From contig OU342636.1 in assembly GCA_910589415.1 (NCBI GenBank), positions 8,290,437 through 8,354,436 on the forward strand: DNA of 64,000 nucleotides. Direction: 5' to 3'. Made by a program: the position numbers and the translations under genes. The notes below the pieces were generated by a model, which was not told the DNA's origin, searched no databases, and saw only the letters and a list, made by a program, of their open reading frames with translations. This stretch comes from Malachius bipustulatus. Its lineage: Eukaryota; Arthropoda; Insecta; Coleoptera; Melyridae. Shown here in pieces: positions 10,901-25,900 of this stretch (its first letter is position 1; each line of letters opens with the position of its first letter).

Positions 10901-13900
10901 CTCTCAACACGATAAGTAGTCGTATTCAAAAAGTTTTTTCATCGACGGTGACTTTCCTCACTTCCGGTAATGTCACAGAGTTCGAGGCCTCGGTTGCAAA
11001 TATGATTAATTTTTTTTAATAGACTGCCAAGATCATATGAAATATCAGCATTATTGTCATATCTAAAATTTTGTAAGTGCAAAGAGGAATCTTCATTAAC
11101 AATTTTTATTAATTTGTAAATAAAAATTAAGGTTTCTTTTGATTAGGTATATTTCTTAACTAGGTATAGGTGGGTACTATTATTGTATAAGTCCGAATAT
11201 TGTAAACGAAATGATAATAATAATAAATAATACCTTATAAAATGTCGAATATCTTATTTTGAAAATTAGAATAGGGCCCTGCAGCTCCCGGATACGTCTC
11301 GGTATTGTCGAACTCCAAACCCCGAAGACTCACCTGAATTACATATGCCTATACCTGTTAGATGAGGAGGAATTGAATGTGCTAGAAGGCCAGTGTAGTG
11401 TAAACTACCTTTAAAAATTGAGATCCTGCGTCATGCGCAGTAAATTCAGTAATGTGGCCCCCTTAAATTGAATGACTGAAAAAGAAGAACCTCTTTGACG
11501 TTTGAAAAGTCAGCTGGTCTGTCATGAATGACTGTTTGGATCCCCGCTCTAAAGTTTGATTTGAATTTTGAGGTTTTCCCGCCCTGAATTCTTGAATGTT
11601 TGAATTTAAAGATTAGCCCGCCCCGATTTCAAATAAATGGCCGACATTACTAACTTACGTTTGTGGTCGTTGTTTACCTTGGCTCGTGTTTTACCTTTTG
11701 GCTCGTGTTCGTCTACCTGGGCTCGTGTTCGTCTAGTTTTCACCTTGTTTGGACCATCCGTTGTGTTCGTAGTAACCTCTTACCTTGTTATTGGTTCTTT
11801 TATACACAGACATTAAGCAAAAGGTGGGAGATTTGAGATTAGTGAAACAAATGCATTTTAAAAACACCTACTTTATTCTAAGAGAAACCTAACAGTGCCT
11901 TTTACGCTCGCTGGGACTCCCGAGTAAAAAGAGCGTGGCCAAGAAAAATCTCGATCAGCATCCCGAAATGAAAAGAATCAACGGTGGCCTGAAAAGTGTA
12001 GATCAATCGTCTCGACAACCGTCACCAAACTAATTGAACCCTCTTTCATTCTGTCTCATTTGCGCGAATCAATCTAAACAGAAGGCATTATCACAGAAAT
12101 CTAGGTCTTCAAGATAACCATGAGAATGGGTTTTATTAGTAAAGACGGTGTAACGAAGTCCGGTAAAGGAGGCAATTCGCCTATAGTTGGGAGGACCCCT
12201 GGGGCAAGGTCCGATGGCTAGGATGCAACTTGCTGGCTGTTTAATTGGTCCCCTCGTGGCAAGGACGAAAATGTTAGTTAGATTCACATAAGGCCCATAC
12301 GTTCACGGTTCAACAGTTCGGTAAACAATTAGCAATCAGAATGATCCACCCTTTTGAATTAAGTTTGACGAAGAACGAGAAATGACCTTGACGTTGATTG
12401 GTTTCACAGAAAAATAAGAGAACCTGACTTTACAATTACATAGATCAATTTGAAATCAAGATAAACAATAATCAATTGGACAGTTTCGTTGAATAAATAT
12501 GTTCATGAAATATAAGTAAATAATCAAAATAGCATAAGTTAATAAACAGCAATTAAATCAAAATGTTCAGTAGTCAATTTAAATAAAACATCAATTAAAT
12601 AAGCGATCAAATAAATGGTTAAATAAATAGCGTGAAAAATAAGCATAAAGAACGAACATGTGACCTGAGAAAAATAGCATGACAAAACATAATAAGTAGG
12701 TACCTACGTGGTTATAAAATGTGGACGGTAGCAATTGATGATCAGAAAATGGTTAAAACATACAGAATAAAAATGAGGCGGGTCGACTAAATATTATTCT
12801 GGAGACACAAAATGGTTGTTTCGATAAATGGTTCAGTTTTGATACGTTCTCAGAAAATTATCATTAAGTAAAATGTGGAAGAATTAAATAAACATTTTGA
12901 CATACACAGGTTAATAAATGCAGGCATGAATTGTAAAAACAAATAAATAGAGCAGTCATGCGAATCGTAAAATTATGATAAAATATAAAAAGGGTGTGCC
13001 CCTAGCACGTTTAGAATGATACAATAATATAAAATATGAGAAAGAAATCCTTTATGATTTGTTAATCCATTTCTAATAATGCACGTGTATGAGAGATGTG
13101 ATTAAAATAAGATCGTTAAAATATAAACCTTCGTAGGTACCTACCTACCTAATACAGGAATGTGAAGTTAAATTATTCAATAAACTTTACTTTAAACCAA
13201 TTAAGAATTAACCCTTATTTTATAAATTATCCCTTAATCAAAACTCATTATTTAGAAAAGGTGAAATAATTAATTTAAACAAATCAGCTGAATGAACTGT
13301 AGGTAAAAATAAAGCATGGCATTTAAAACGTGATGAGGTTCAACCCTATTGTATTGAAAGAATAACAATTTTTGCTTTAAGATCTGGAGGTTCAAATTAA
13401 TTAATTTACTTACGGTAGGTAGGTAGGTACTACGAAGGATAATGATTAAACAGACAGAACCAATTAAACAATAAGTAGTTGTATGCAAAATGGAAATATG
13501 ATTTCAATAACACTTGACTACTTACTTACAAACAAGAAATAAATACAGACCTTTGTTTTCTTTCGGAAATGACACCGACTGCTTCTCTCGACGACCCAGA
13601 TAAAAGTGCCTTCAGGAACCCGTAACCCAACAAAAAAAACGAGGCCTACTAAAATGACATCTGACGTTTTTAGGTTTGAAAGCTTGACGATTGACACATC
13701 GAATACACAGAATATCAGTGAATGGTTTGAAACTTTACGTTTTCGATTTTTAACATGCGCACTGACATTTGTAAGGCAATCTGGGTCACTTCACTAGCAT
13801 GCTCGAACACTGCTTATAAGTACTCTCAGAACTCCAAAGGAACTTGTAAGTCTGTCTAGCTAATAGTTTTAACCACCAATACGAAGATACCATCCTGGGT

Positions 13901-16900
13901 GTACCTATCAAAACGACTCATTCACTCCGTTTTTATTTTATTTATTATGCTAAATCATTTATTAGTACAATGCGTGTGTAAAGAAAATGTCCTAGGATCC
14001 TACCGCAATTTCTATTAGGAGGCTAGTTATATGACTTATAGATCAATAAATAAGTAAATCGAACATTTTACCTGGTTTACCATTTGTTTTGTTATTCAAT
14101 AAATTATTGATCAAAGTTTTTTTTTCTCATTTATAAGAGTACGAAATCAGGCACCTTTCCCTATTTCAGGAACAGGTTAGTCACAGACTTAAAATTTCAA
14201 TTAGAGGCGACGTAACCCTTCTCCAAAATCTCAGGGCACGTTCGCTCCCTCTCTTTCTCATTTTCTTCTTTCAACCAAGAAGGAAGGCATGAACCACGAG
14301 ATTTTGGTGGCATCCCAGACAGTTAATTATTAAAGTTCAAAAAAAGAAAAACAGTTGGAATGGAACTTCCTCGTTAATCGACAAGAAATCTGATCGGTTG
14401 CTGAGAGGTTCCCCGTCGGTTATCTCGTTCATTTATTAAGGTTTACAAAATTTTATTTTAAAAAGGTAGTGGAATTTTCCCTGCCTAAGGAAAACGAGAC
14501 TTAAACCCACCCCACACTTTTGTAGCGAAGTTCAGTCTTCACCTTCAAGTCTAAGTACAAACACTTCAGAATGTTAAGGTAAATTTTATTTAGCCACTTC
14601 TCATTCTTCTTATTCTTCTCGGAAAGAGTAAATATGTCAAGAAACGGCAACTGCAGAAGGAGGAATGCTAAGACGATTGTAAATAAAATCAAGTCGTAAA
14701 CTTCGTGTAACGTTTAACGTCGACCAAAGTAAAATGATTTATACTTCGGCCACTGATGTTACTGATATGTATAATAAGGGGCCCCAATTCATAAACCCAT
14801 CTTCAAAATATTGAATCAAATCTGTCACCATCTGATGTTTGGCTTCTTTACTTGAATACTTTGACATTTTGCTTACTCTTATAAAATAAAAAATCTCTAT
14901 TACTTTCGTTATTTAATTCATTTTATAACATTACAAATCAAACTCATTAAATACGAAAAGTGACCGATGTAAACAGAAAAAAAATAAGTTTTTATTTTAT
15001 TTTGGATGAAAAAGTTTACAACAAAACCAGGGCGATGTTGTAATTGAGTATTAAATTCATTGTTTCTGAATACTCCTAATGTCAAAAATGTTCCATTGGT
15101 CTCTTTAATAACCTTCAGTTTCTTCCCGTTGATTTTAGTGTCATAACTCATAATGTTCGATGTTACAACGCAGCATAAGCTAATATGACCTTGGCAGACT
15201 ATTTTAGAAAAAATTTGAGAAAAAATGTCAATTTTTCTCGCCAATAGGAAAATTGACATAAAAATTTACGATTTTTCGTTCACAAACTCTCACGAACCAC
15301 TTCTTCACGGCTCGAAAACATGTTGCCAGATTCATTTTCACACCATCTTCATAAAAAAATCAGATATTTCAAATAAAATTTAAATAAAAAATAAAATTGA
15401 AGAGTAAAGGTTTGAGCGATTTTCTAATCAAATAACCATTAAAGACGCCAAATTCTTTGTACAACATTGATTTTCTTTTACTCAGTACTTAAAAATAAAG
15501 AAGTTGAGTCCTGAACTTTGCCTCTTCATATCACAGTCAATTGACAACTTGCATTTTGTGTATTATTTTTTGTGACCTTTACTTTTTCCGCAATTTTTAG
15601 GACAGCCTATAGATTAGTTTAAAAAAACTTGCAGCTGATGTCATTGATTCACCAAAATCAAAAAATCTAGCGAAACTCCACCAAAGCGAATTGGCTAAAC
15701 TTCGTTATCCATTTTTAAAACTACAGATCTTTACACTTTTTTTTTGAATGATTATCTGTCGGGATTTATTTTTTGATATGTATTTTATTATTATTAATTT
15801 TTTGAGCTTCTTGAAAATCTCATGCTGGGACTTTTGCAAGTTTTATGATGGTGTATGTTCTGCTCTACTCAATGCGCAACCTGAAATCTTTCATAATTAT
15901 TTTATTATACGAGTATTAGAGACACAGCAATGATAAAACAATAAAGTTTCAGGGCCAAAATTATAGATTCCGAACTGAGTCATGAACCAGTGTATTCAAA
16001 AAAAAATTTGTATTTAATTGAATTTACGACTGCGGCAGAAATCCCTGAAGCAATACCGGTATCTAAGGGATTGCTGTTTTAAGAAATGACCGGGACAACC
16101 AGTTGGCAGATATTACAAACTCCATTCCTGCTACGCTTCGCTCATAATCATCATTCCCGATCAACCCCTCTTCGTACCATGACAAGCTGCTTGATTTGAA
16201 ATATCTTTTGGGAAGGTTTTATATCTTCAAGAGAAATAATAGCTTAGTTATTTCAGTTATTTAGAGAGTGGGTCGATTTCGACTCCTTTCACTACGATCA
16301 AGTTGGTCTCTTGTGGCTCACACCTAAGCGTAGGCATTACATCCGCTCCAGTAGGCCACCACTTTTTAAGAAGCCGATGACCTTAGGGGTGAGAATGTAT
16401 CCGGGTCTCTTGGAAATAGATATTCCCTTTCGAATGTAAGTTTCTGGTTCTTCCCAGAGCGGGGCAGTTCATAAAACATGTTCTGCTGTTTCTTCTAATA
16501 GTTTCTTAGCTCTGGTCTTCGATGGTCCTTCAATGAACATCTTAGAGTGACCCAATCCTGGTTAACTTTGCCAGTGCTGACATGCTTTATTCTCTGCCCA
16601 TGTGTTTATTGTTGTATTGTTGTGTTTATTTAATTTTGAAGATATGCCGACAACGGGTTATTAAATTTGGATTCCGTTCCCCTTCTGGTCAGAGAGTTGG
16701 CGATTTCATTCTCTCCAAAGTCGTAGTGACCTGGAATCCAGACCAGAGAGAAATCCACCAAGCTAAACAGCCATATGCCATCATTGGTCTAATGACCATT
16801 ACATGTAGCTAGTGTACTTGCGTGTGACCAATGTCCCATGCTCTTCCACATATCTTCTTGCAACTCCATAAGGAGAACTCTGTGGATGATATTTTCCAGA

Positions 16901-19900
16901 CGATAGTTTAATTATTACCCTTCTAGAAGTTACCGTTAATAGAAGGAGTTACCCTTCTATAAGGGGTAACACCTAGAAATTTGACTTCCTCCGCAGATAT
17001 GGTATAATTTCTGCTTGAAGAATGGGCGGTGATATGACTTCCAATCTTCTTCTTCGGGTAAACGGTATTATAACAGTTTTGTAAGGATTAGCAGACATTT
17101 GTTACCTCCCGCACAACTGATAGATACTAATTTATAAAGCTTCTTGATAGGTATTAGACAGAGCCGCTTCAGAGTTTACTGTAATCAGGATGTCAAGGTC
17201 ATCCGCATATACTTAGATATCAACTCTTCATAAAAAATTTTCCCCGAGTCGTCTACAAGGGGAGTGTCTATAATATGGGGGAGAGTACTCCTCCCTGCGA
17301 GCACCCCCTCGCCAACCTGGAGCTGAGTTCTGCTCCCCCATCGAGGTTGTTATTGTTCTGTTCTCTAGCATATTACGGATCCAGCCGTTTATGACCGGAT
17401 CTATTCTCCTCGAAACTGCTGCTTCATACAGTGAGTCTAGTAATGCATTATTGAATGCTCTTTCCATATTGAGGAAGATTCCCACCATGATCTCCTTTAT
17501 CATAAAGGGACTTGACGATCTTCCCTACAAGGTTATTGAGCGCCAAATCAGTTAATTTGTCATCTTTGATATGTATTTCTAAAACACTCCTCCTGATGTG
17601 CACATTCAGCAGCCTCTCTAGACTTTGGAGTATGAATGAGGTAAGGCTAATAGGACCACCCTGGTTACCGTCCAGCTGGATGGCATAAAGTTCCATGGCA
17701 GACTTGCTCTGAATAATTTTATTAAAGAGGTCGTCAGTTTCTTTATGACTCTTTTCAACAGGGCAAGAAAAACACCGTCCTCTCCGGGTATCTTGGAGAT
17801 GATTATATATAGGGGCGAGCGACCTGGGAAGTGATTTTCCTTTATGAGTTCTACTCCGTACAGCACAGAATATCCCGACGCCCAAGCCAGTGATAAGCGT
17901 TATTGCTTAAATATTTGCATTTAATCCGGTTCCGCAAGTTTGGAATTCATCTTGCTGGTTGTTATTATCAGTTCCCTATGTCTTCCTGGGTCGCCTGTCT
18001 CTGTGCTGTAGTGACTGGGAATATTAGCTGTTCATTTTAGTGGTCTTTCGAAACAATTTTCTTCAAGTTACTTTTTACTTTATTTCTTTTATGCCAACTG
18101 TTTACCAAAAGTATAACAAAAACTAACTTAAATTTCTCCGATAATGTAGAGAAGCCACTTTAAAGGAATGATATGGGATACCAGAAGTTTTTTATTTGTT
18201 TTTGAAAACGTTTAAAATATTCCACTAGACTGTAGTGTTCTTCAAGGCAAGGTAAAATATGAATGATCCCGAATATTAAGGGAACATATTTTCTGAGCAT
18301 TTCAATAGCAGTCGCTTCAGAGGTATTCTGCATCGCGGTATCTTTTCCGCGAATCAGAGGGATGGAAATATGAACTTCTATTTTAGCAACGCTCTCAGCT
18401 AGTTTAAGTTATTGTAAAGTTAGAACGCTACCAAATAAGGATCTGCAATAACGATAATGTAACAGCAGAGTTGGATAGGTCATTGTATCATTTTCTCTAC
18501 TCAAGAAGCAGAGATAGGTTTCACTGACGAGAGATGGCGTTAACAGCATTGTGAAGTATTATTACTTTGCAAACTTTAACTCATTAACGCATTAAGCGTG
18601 GTTCAGCATTATAATATGAAAGCAAAAATGCTAATTGCAATTCATTCTCCTAGTCTATGTCGACTCTCCCTTTTTGTTATATCTTCCACTAAGATTGTAT
18701 AATTGTATTAATGCTACTATTACTACTACCCTAAGATCATTGATTCTTAAACTTTCCTCTTGTCATTTCCAATTTTTTGGTTTCTTAATTTCTCCAACCA
18801 GGAACAAACTATTGCTAGGATAACTGACTCAATATTAATCATAATATCCGGTATTGCTCAATTTCACTATTCACAACCAATCGGGGAAGTTTAATACGCA
18901 TAGTTTCTGATTTTGAATTGTCTTAGACCTTAGAACGTATAATAACAGAGCAGAGCCAGTTGATAGACTTGCGAATTCACAATAAGGATTTTGAAGTTCT
19001 TGTGCATGTGTTTTTGGATTCTTTGCCTCTAACGATGCATTTCTGTTACGGTTATAAATAAAATGAACTGGGTAAGCATTAGATTTATAGCAATAAAAGT
19101 CCACAATTATTTAATATGATTTATTCAGAACGATAAACAATAGTGATGTGACAAAAATAACGTAATTGTTATATTGGAACTGTTCCGCTTGTGGAACAGG
19201 CTATTCCGAGTGTTCCGGCTGGATTTTAACTGTTCCGGTTCCACTGACGGTTCCATGAAATTCCGGTTTTCGTTTAAGTAGGTAAGCGTGCGACCTGCGA
19301 GTATTTTCGGTTCAAAAAATAACCGGCAATGAATTCTAAAGGAATAGGATAATAATATACAAGTGTATGCCATTAGAAAAGCAATAAAGAATTATAAATT
19401 GCTGGTGCATCCCCAGAGCTGACAGATATTAGTCATAAAATACGACCAGCAGTTAATTCTCCTTGGGTAATACATACTAGCAGGAACAATGCAGCTTATA
19501 GAATATGTATACAGGGTGGTCCCTCTAACTGGAATAAATTCTGTAACTCGAAGGGGTGGAATTCAAAAAAATTATCTTCATACACATGCATTGTAACTTT
19601 TTCCAAGCTTCATTCTGAGGGTATCTATTTCTCCCTATACCAACCCCCTGGGGGTGAAACCACCCCTAACTTTTTTTCTTTAAATATAAGGGTAGGTCAA
19701 GTGACACGTCTTTGAAAAGCTTATGTGAAAAGGAATACAACACACTACTTAGTTGCTCAGTTATTTCCGAAACTAAGTGAAAAAAATTGAAAAATAAAAC
19801 AACTTGCGTTCGCTCAATGCGACTTACGACCATATCTGAATGACCGGTAGCAAAAAATGTACTAAACGGATAACGTGCATTTATTATCGCAGAAAGTCTA

Positions 19901-22900
19901 ATCTTATCATCGATGAAAAAACTTTTTCATCTTCTCTGTTTTAGATCCGATTGTCAGTTGTGTGGTAGATTTGTTACACCGTCAACGTTGGTAAATTTTG
20001 ATTAATTGTTCCTTGCAATTCTCTTTGCTCGTTTATTCAAAAGGTACTTAGTTTCTCTATCTCTAGTGACTCTAGTGAAGTGTTCGTCATCGTAGTAAAT
20101 AATTTAACATGCGTCACCTAACGGGAGCCCTTCGCATTGAAATATTAATGATGATTGGATACGGTGAACGAAGTCGCACTCAAGCTGAGGTAGCTGAATT
20201 ATTTCAAGCAAACCATCCCGATTTGCCGCGTCTTTCTCAAGGCACAGTTAGCAAAATAGAAAAGCGCTATAGAGAATTCGGTTCTGTAAGGGACGTGCCA
20301 AGAAAAAGAGCGCCTGTAGTGGACGACAATACAAAACTTGACGTTTTGTTGGCTCTCCAAGAAAACCCCATAACTCCAGCTCGGCAATTGGCTCGCGATA
20401 ACGAGATCAGTCATCAAACAGTTTTAAAGATTTTGAAAACTGGAAAGATGCACCCTTACAAGATGCAGATGCTTCAAGAGTTGTCTGATGAAGATCCAGA
20501 TCGCCGAAATGAGTTTTGTGAGCAAATGATGGACTTCATTGACCGCGATCAGATGCAACTGAACTGGATACTCTTTTCGGATGAATGCACGTTTACTTTG
20601 CATGGTGAAGTGAATCATCATAACTGCCGTTATTGGTCTGATAACAACCCCCATTGGATGCGAGAAACCCACACTCAACGTCCACAAAAATTAAATGTAT
20701 GGGCTGGGATTATTGGAGACCAAGTTGTCGGACCTTTTTTTATAGATAATAATCTTGATGGGCCATCATATCTTTCACTGCTCCGGGATGAGCTCGTCCC
20801 ACATTTGCGTCATCAATTTCCAACCGCAAATCAAAATGAATTTGACAACAGAATTTGGTACCAACAAGATGGCGCTCCAGCGCACTATGCATTGCCAGTT
20901 CGCAACTACTTAGATCAAATTTTTCCAAATAGGTGGATTGGTCGAAGAGGTGCACTTGAATGGCCTCCAAGATCCCCGGATCTCAATCCTATGGACTTTT
21001 TCTTGTGGGGATATTTAAAAAACAAGGTTTATGTTACACCACCAACCAATCTTCAGGATTTGAGGGACAGAATTACCCTTGAAGCTAGAAATATTTCACC
21101 CGAAGTATTTCGAAACGTTAGAAATGGGTTTTACGACAGATTGGCTCTTTGCCAAGAAAGAATTGGGCATCATTTTGAACATATTCGTTAGAATATGAGT
21201 GTACCCCATTAGCATATCCTCTTTTTGAACAAAAAAAATAATTAAATTGTCGGTTACTTTCCAAAAATTTGGGACATGAAACTTTCTTTGACAAGAAAAT
21301 AAGTTTATTTGTTTATTATCTTAAAAGTTGATTTTAATAAGATATGTTCAGAATTTTTCAGCAAATAAATAGTGTGTCGTATTCCTTTTCACATAAGCTT
21401 TTCAAAGACGTGTCACTTGACCTACCCTTATATTCAGAAAAAAAAAGTTAGGGGTGGTTTCACCCCTAGGGGGTTGGTATATGGAAAAATAGTTACCCTC
21501 AGAATGAAGCTTGGAAAAAGTTACAATGAATGTGTATGAAGATAATTTTTTTGAATTCCACCCCTTCGAGTTACAGAATTTATTCCAGTTAGAGGGACCA
21601 CCCTGATGACAGAATCATTCCAATTCAATATTTCTAAAAGAGAAACAAAGAGCGTGAACAAAAGAGTGAAACAATTTAGATAATTATAATTAATAATTAG
21701 GTATTAACAAATAATTATTACAAGTTACTTTTGTAAATATGAGTGACAATAGTGATATTACTAGACCGACGTCAAGACCCTTATGGTCTTATTTCCCAAT
21801 ATTAGACATTAAAAATTCAATTGCTAAATGTGATACCTATTTGTCTTCAAAAAATGTATTTTGTGTTTAAAAGCAAATAATACCTACCAATAAAATATAG
21901 GTGTAGCCTCCCTAGAAATAGGTATGAATTATAATGATGAAATTAATTAAAAAAAGTAAATTGATTAAAAAATTAAAATCACCTACAAAAGGAATCATGT
22001 ATAATTATTATTATTAGTGTTTGAAGTTCACGAAACATCCAATAAGATGTATATTTTTATCACGAGTAGATAAAGAAACACTGACACTATTATAATAATT
22101 TACAACTTTAGGTAAGGACCCAACCATCCAGTTTCTAGTTTCTTCTGCGTGTTCCCGGAACACTGTTCCGGTTTCTGCGTCCCTCCCTAGTGCTCCGGCT
22201 CCGAGAGTCTGCCACGCTGTTCCGCAGTTCTCGTTCCTATTTGCTATGACGCTATGTAGGTACGGTGTTTCTAACGTAACGCTGTTATTTCGGAACAGTG
22301 GCTTGGAACCTATTCCTATCTCGGAACCGGAACAGTTGGAACTAGTATGTAAAAATAACCATCTGGCACACCACTAATAAACAATCCTGCACTTAGAAGA
22401 TGAATTCATACACGGTCACCGACTAGTACTTGCAATACCAGAGTCGGCGGCGGAATTAAACGCACAATCGTTGTGGGTTCTATTTATAACTTCTCAGTTC
22501 ATCGTCACGACCGCGCGGCTAAGTTTGAAGGGGAATCCCCGTGCTGCTTTCATTATGTGTTTTTGAACAGCTGAATCCAACACGCCCCCTCAAAAATAAA
22601 TCATGAAAGAATATGAAATGAATTCATCTTCTTCATGCCTTCTGGCAACGAAAACATATGGTCCAGCATTTGCTGCAAAGGATATGGGAAAACCAGGAAA
22701 AACCCAATCAGACCATTTACACACTGTATAGTACATATTATCATTTACAACAGAAAACGGTTATCTCTCATATGCTTCATTATTTTATAGTATTATATTT
22801 AGCAAACTAATTTCTACTTTTCACTCAAGGCCCATTCCACACCTCATCTTCAGAAAAGTGACTGGAGGTAATGGTTTAGTCAGTCCATCTGCAAGCTGTT

Positions 22901-25900
22901 GACCTGTAGGAATATAGTTTAATTGAATAACCTTATTTTCAATTTGTTCTCTAGTGAAATGATATTTGATATCAATGTGTTTTGACCTCTTATGATGTGT
23001 TGGATTATTTGCAATACTAATTGTTTGTTCGCGATGAACATATAATGAGAAAAACTGTAATACCAGAGTTCGAAGGACCATAAGAGAAAGTTTTGTGAAG
23101 TACTTACCAATATGTGGTAATGTTGTAGCGCACTCCCGCTCTCCGCGTTACCGTCCTTGCAGGCCTGCCGGTGTCGGATCACGAGTTACGTAATGCACTA
23201 ATTCGTACTTTAGGGAGTCTAGGTTGGTGATTTTCGAGCGCGAATAAACTAATAATAATATGGGAAACAATGGAGTAAAACTATATGAAAGCAGAGAGAA
23301 GAAGAGCCGTTCGTCCCGTCAACCGACGCGCTTATTGAGAGTTCAATCTTATCTCTCTAGCACAAAAAACTTAAAAAGATAACTTTCCACTCGAGATGGG
23401 ATTCTTATTTTCGAGATGGAAAACATAAAATAAAATTAAGAAACTGAGTACGTAACATCACCGCCCACCCAAATTTAATTAATTTGATGCCCAAATATAT
23501 ACAAATATGTGTTGAGAAGAAAGAGAGAAAAAAAAAAGAGAAAGGAAAAAAAAGAGAGAAAAAAAGAGCTTTTAAACATGGAAAATATTTACAGTAAGAA
23601 TTTAGAGTGAAGAAAAAAAATCTAAGTCTGATCGAGAGGTAGCTGGACAAGCTTATTAACAGGTCTGGTGAATGTTCCTGCGGAAGTTTGAACGCGAGCT
23701 ACCCTCACGACTCCATCTGGACCGGGAAAAACTTCTGTTATACGCCCAATCGGCCAAGAAAGAGGAGTGGTACCTATCCCATATAGATATGCGACATCCC
23801 CACATTTCAGATTTGGACTCCCTCTTGTCCATTTGTTGCGCTGTATCTGAGTGTGCAGATATTCAAGTGACCAACGTCGCCAGAATGATTGAGCGAGTTG
23901 ACGAATACGCTGCCATCGGCATCGTAGAGAAATGGTCTCATCTATAATGGTTTCGGGGGAGCTGAGCAGAGGTGAGCCAATCAGAAAATGGCCGGGGCTG
24001 AGATAGTCGGTGTTATCATTTGGATCTGAGGTGATACCACAGAGTGGGCGACTGTTTAGTACAGCTTCAATTCGAGAGAACAGAGTAGCGTATTCTTCAA
24101 AGGTATGAGGAGTGTCTCCAATAAGACGAACTAAATGCGACTTCGCGGATTTAACTCCTGCCTCCCAGAGACCACCGAAATTAGGGGCAGCAGGAGGGTT
24201 AAAGCACCAGCGCACGTCACGCGATGAAAGGTGAGAAAAAATATCCTCGTGATTGCGTTGAAGAAACAACGATACTTCTTTAAGATGGCGAGAGGCTCCT
24301 ACAAAGTTGCGACCGCAATCCGAATAAATGCACTGGGGAAGGCCTCGGCGAGATACAAATCTATCTAGGCAAGCTAGAAACGCCATTGTAGTAAGTTCAG
24401 ATACGAACTCCAGGTGGAGAGCCTTACTGGACATACACACAAAAACTGCGAGATAACCTTTGGAGATGCGAGCTTTTCTGCGGTTACTTTCACGCACAGA
24501 AAACGGTCCGGCAAAGTCAACCCCTACATTGAGAAAAGCTCTAATCAGCTGTACCCGGGGTGCGGGTAGATCCGCCATGTAGGGTTGAGAAGGGCTAGAC
24601 TTGAACTTAAAACAACGCAAACACTGATAAATGCGTTTTCGAAGCAGACTGCGAAGAGATACGATCCAATATTTCTGAAAAATGAGCGCTTGGACGGTGC
24701 GAGATCCTGAATGCAGAGATTGTTGATGATAATAATCACAAATGAGAGAAGATAGAGGAGCATCTTTCGGTAAGAGAAGGGGGTGTTTCGAGTCATAGGG
24801 TAAATCGGCATTGCGTAAGCGACCGCCCACCCTAACAAGGCCGGTTTGGTCGATAAAAGGGGACAAGTTCTTCAGAGAGGAGCACGTGCAATTTTGATCG
24901 GTAAGTTCTGAAATTAATTGAGAGTAATAACAACGTTGTGTTACGCGAACCAACGCTGTGACAGAATTTCTCAGTTCCTGTGAAATGAGCGGACCAGACA
25001 TCTGGTCCTTTGGAGTTCTACAGTTGTGAATGAAACGTAGGACATAAGCGAAGATTCTTTGCAGTCGTGAAAAAGTAGAAACCTTTTCAATAACATCAGC
25101 GAGATAGTCGGGAACTTTATTAGATGCTGATAAAATGACTTTCCCTGTTTTGAGCTCGGGAACATCAGAAGGCGAAATAGTAATAGCTTCAGACTTCGGC
25201 CAATTCGACGAAGTGCTCGCGAGAAAGTCGGGTCCGTGCCACCAAAGTTTATTGTACACTAGTTGAGAAGGGGTAGTTCCCCTGGAAGCTGAGTCAGCGG
25301 GATTATTTTGAGAATCAATATGGCGCCACGAGATAGGGGACGTAAGTTCGAGTATCTGAACGACTCTATTTGCTACAAAAGTCTTCAGTGTGTGAGGAGG
25401 AGTGGCTAACCAAGCGAGAACAATCATAGAGTCAGTGTAAAGAGAAATCTTATCAAATGCGATGTGTGTCAAGGAGTCAAGAATAGATTTGAGTAATTTC
25501 GATAGCAACAGAGCACCGCATAATTCTAATCTAGGAATACTGAGTTTCTTAAGAGGGGCAACTTTGCATTTAGACTTAAGCACAGAGCTAAAACGAGAGG
25601 AATCAGAATACAAGAAAATCACTGCCGCATACCCCTTTTCTGAGGCGTCGCAGAATCCAATTAGGCTATAATTGGAAACGGGGTCCGGAACGTGTCTAGG
25701 GATGCGAAGGGATTGTAAAGCGTCCATCTGAGCAACGAAACGTAACCAAGAGTCGTTAAGATTCGGGGCAAGTTCATCATCCCATTGTGCATGAGATAAC
25801 CAGATTTCCTGCATAAAGTGTTTGATCCAAAATACAACGGGAGTTAGCAGACCTAGTGGATCGAATATCCTGGATACATATGACAACACAGAACGTTTAG

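Larger units (their letters stand above)
19141..22376. mobile_element. Non-autonomous hAT carrying a mariner
   Basis: The 8-bp target duplication ATAAACAA (19133-19140 and 22377-22384) and the ends TAGTGATGTG / CACACCACTA are diagnostic of hAT. Near both ends are many GTTCC/GGAAC motifs in both orientations (19178-19265 and 22140-22350), a subterminal array of the kind that binds hAT transposase. No hAT transposase is present, so it moved in trans. About two-thirds of its 3236 bp is an inserted mariner (19512-21605). Confidence 0.9.
19077..22582 (-). repeat. Copia 3' LTR, split by hAT
   Basis: 262 bp of LTR interrupted after 19140 by a 3.2-kb hAT with an 8-bp target duplication. It is apparently identical to the 5' LTR at 34594-34855. 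Confidence 0.93.

Noticed and set aside
14918..15259. 113-codon minus-strand frame
   Set aside because: It matches nothing I recognise and has no splice or start context; kept as unassigned DNA.
18635..18823. Hydrophobic 62-codon frame as a signal-peptide exon
   Set aside because: Wrong strand for the OBP gene and no suitable donor in phase.
23672..23947. 91-codon frame on the + strand
   Set aside because: It is antisense to the BEL integrase C-terminus, which has clear domain evidence.
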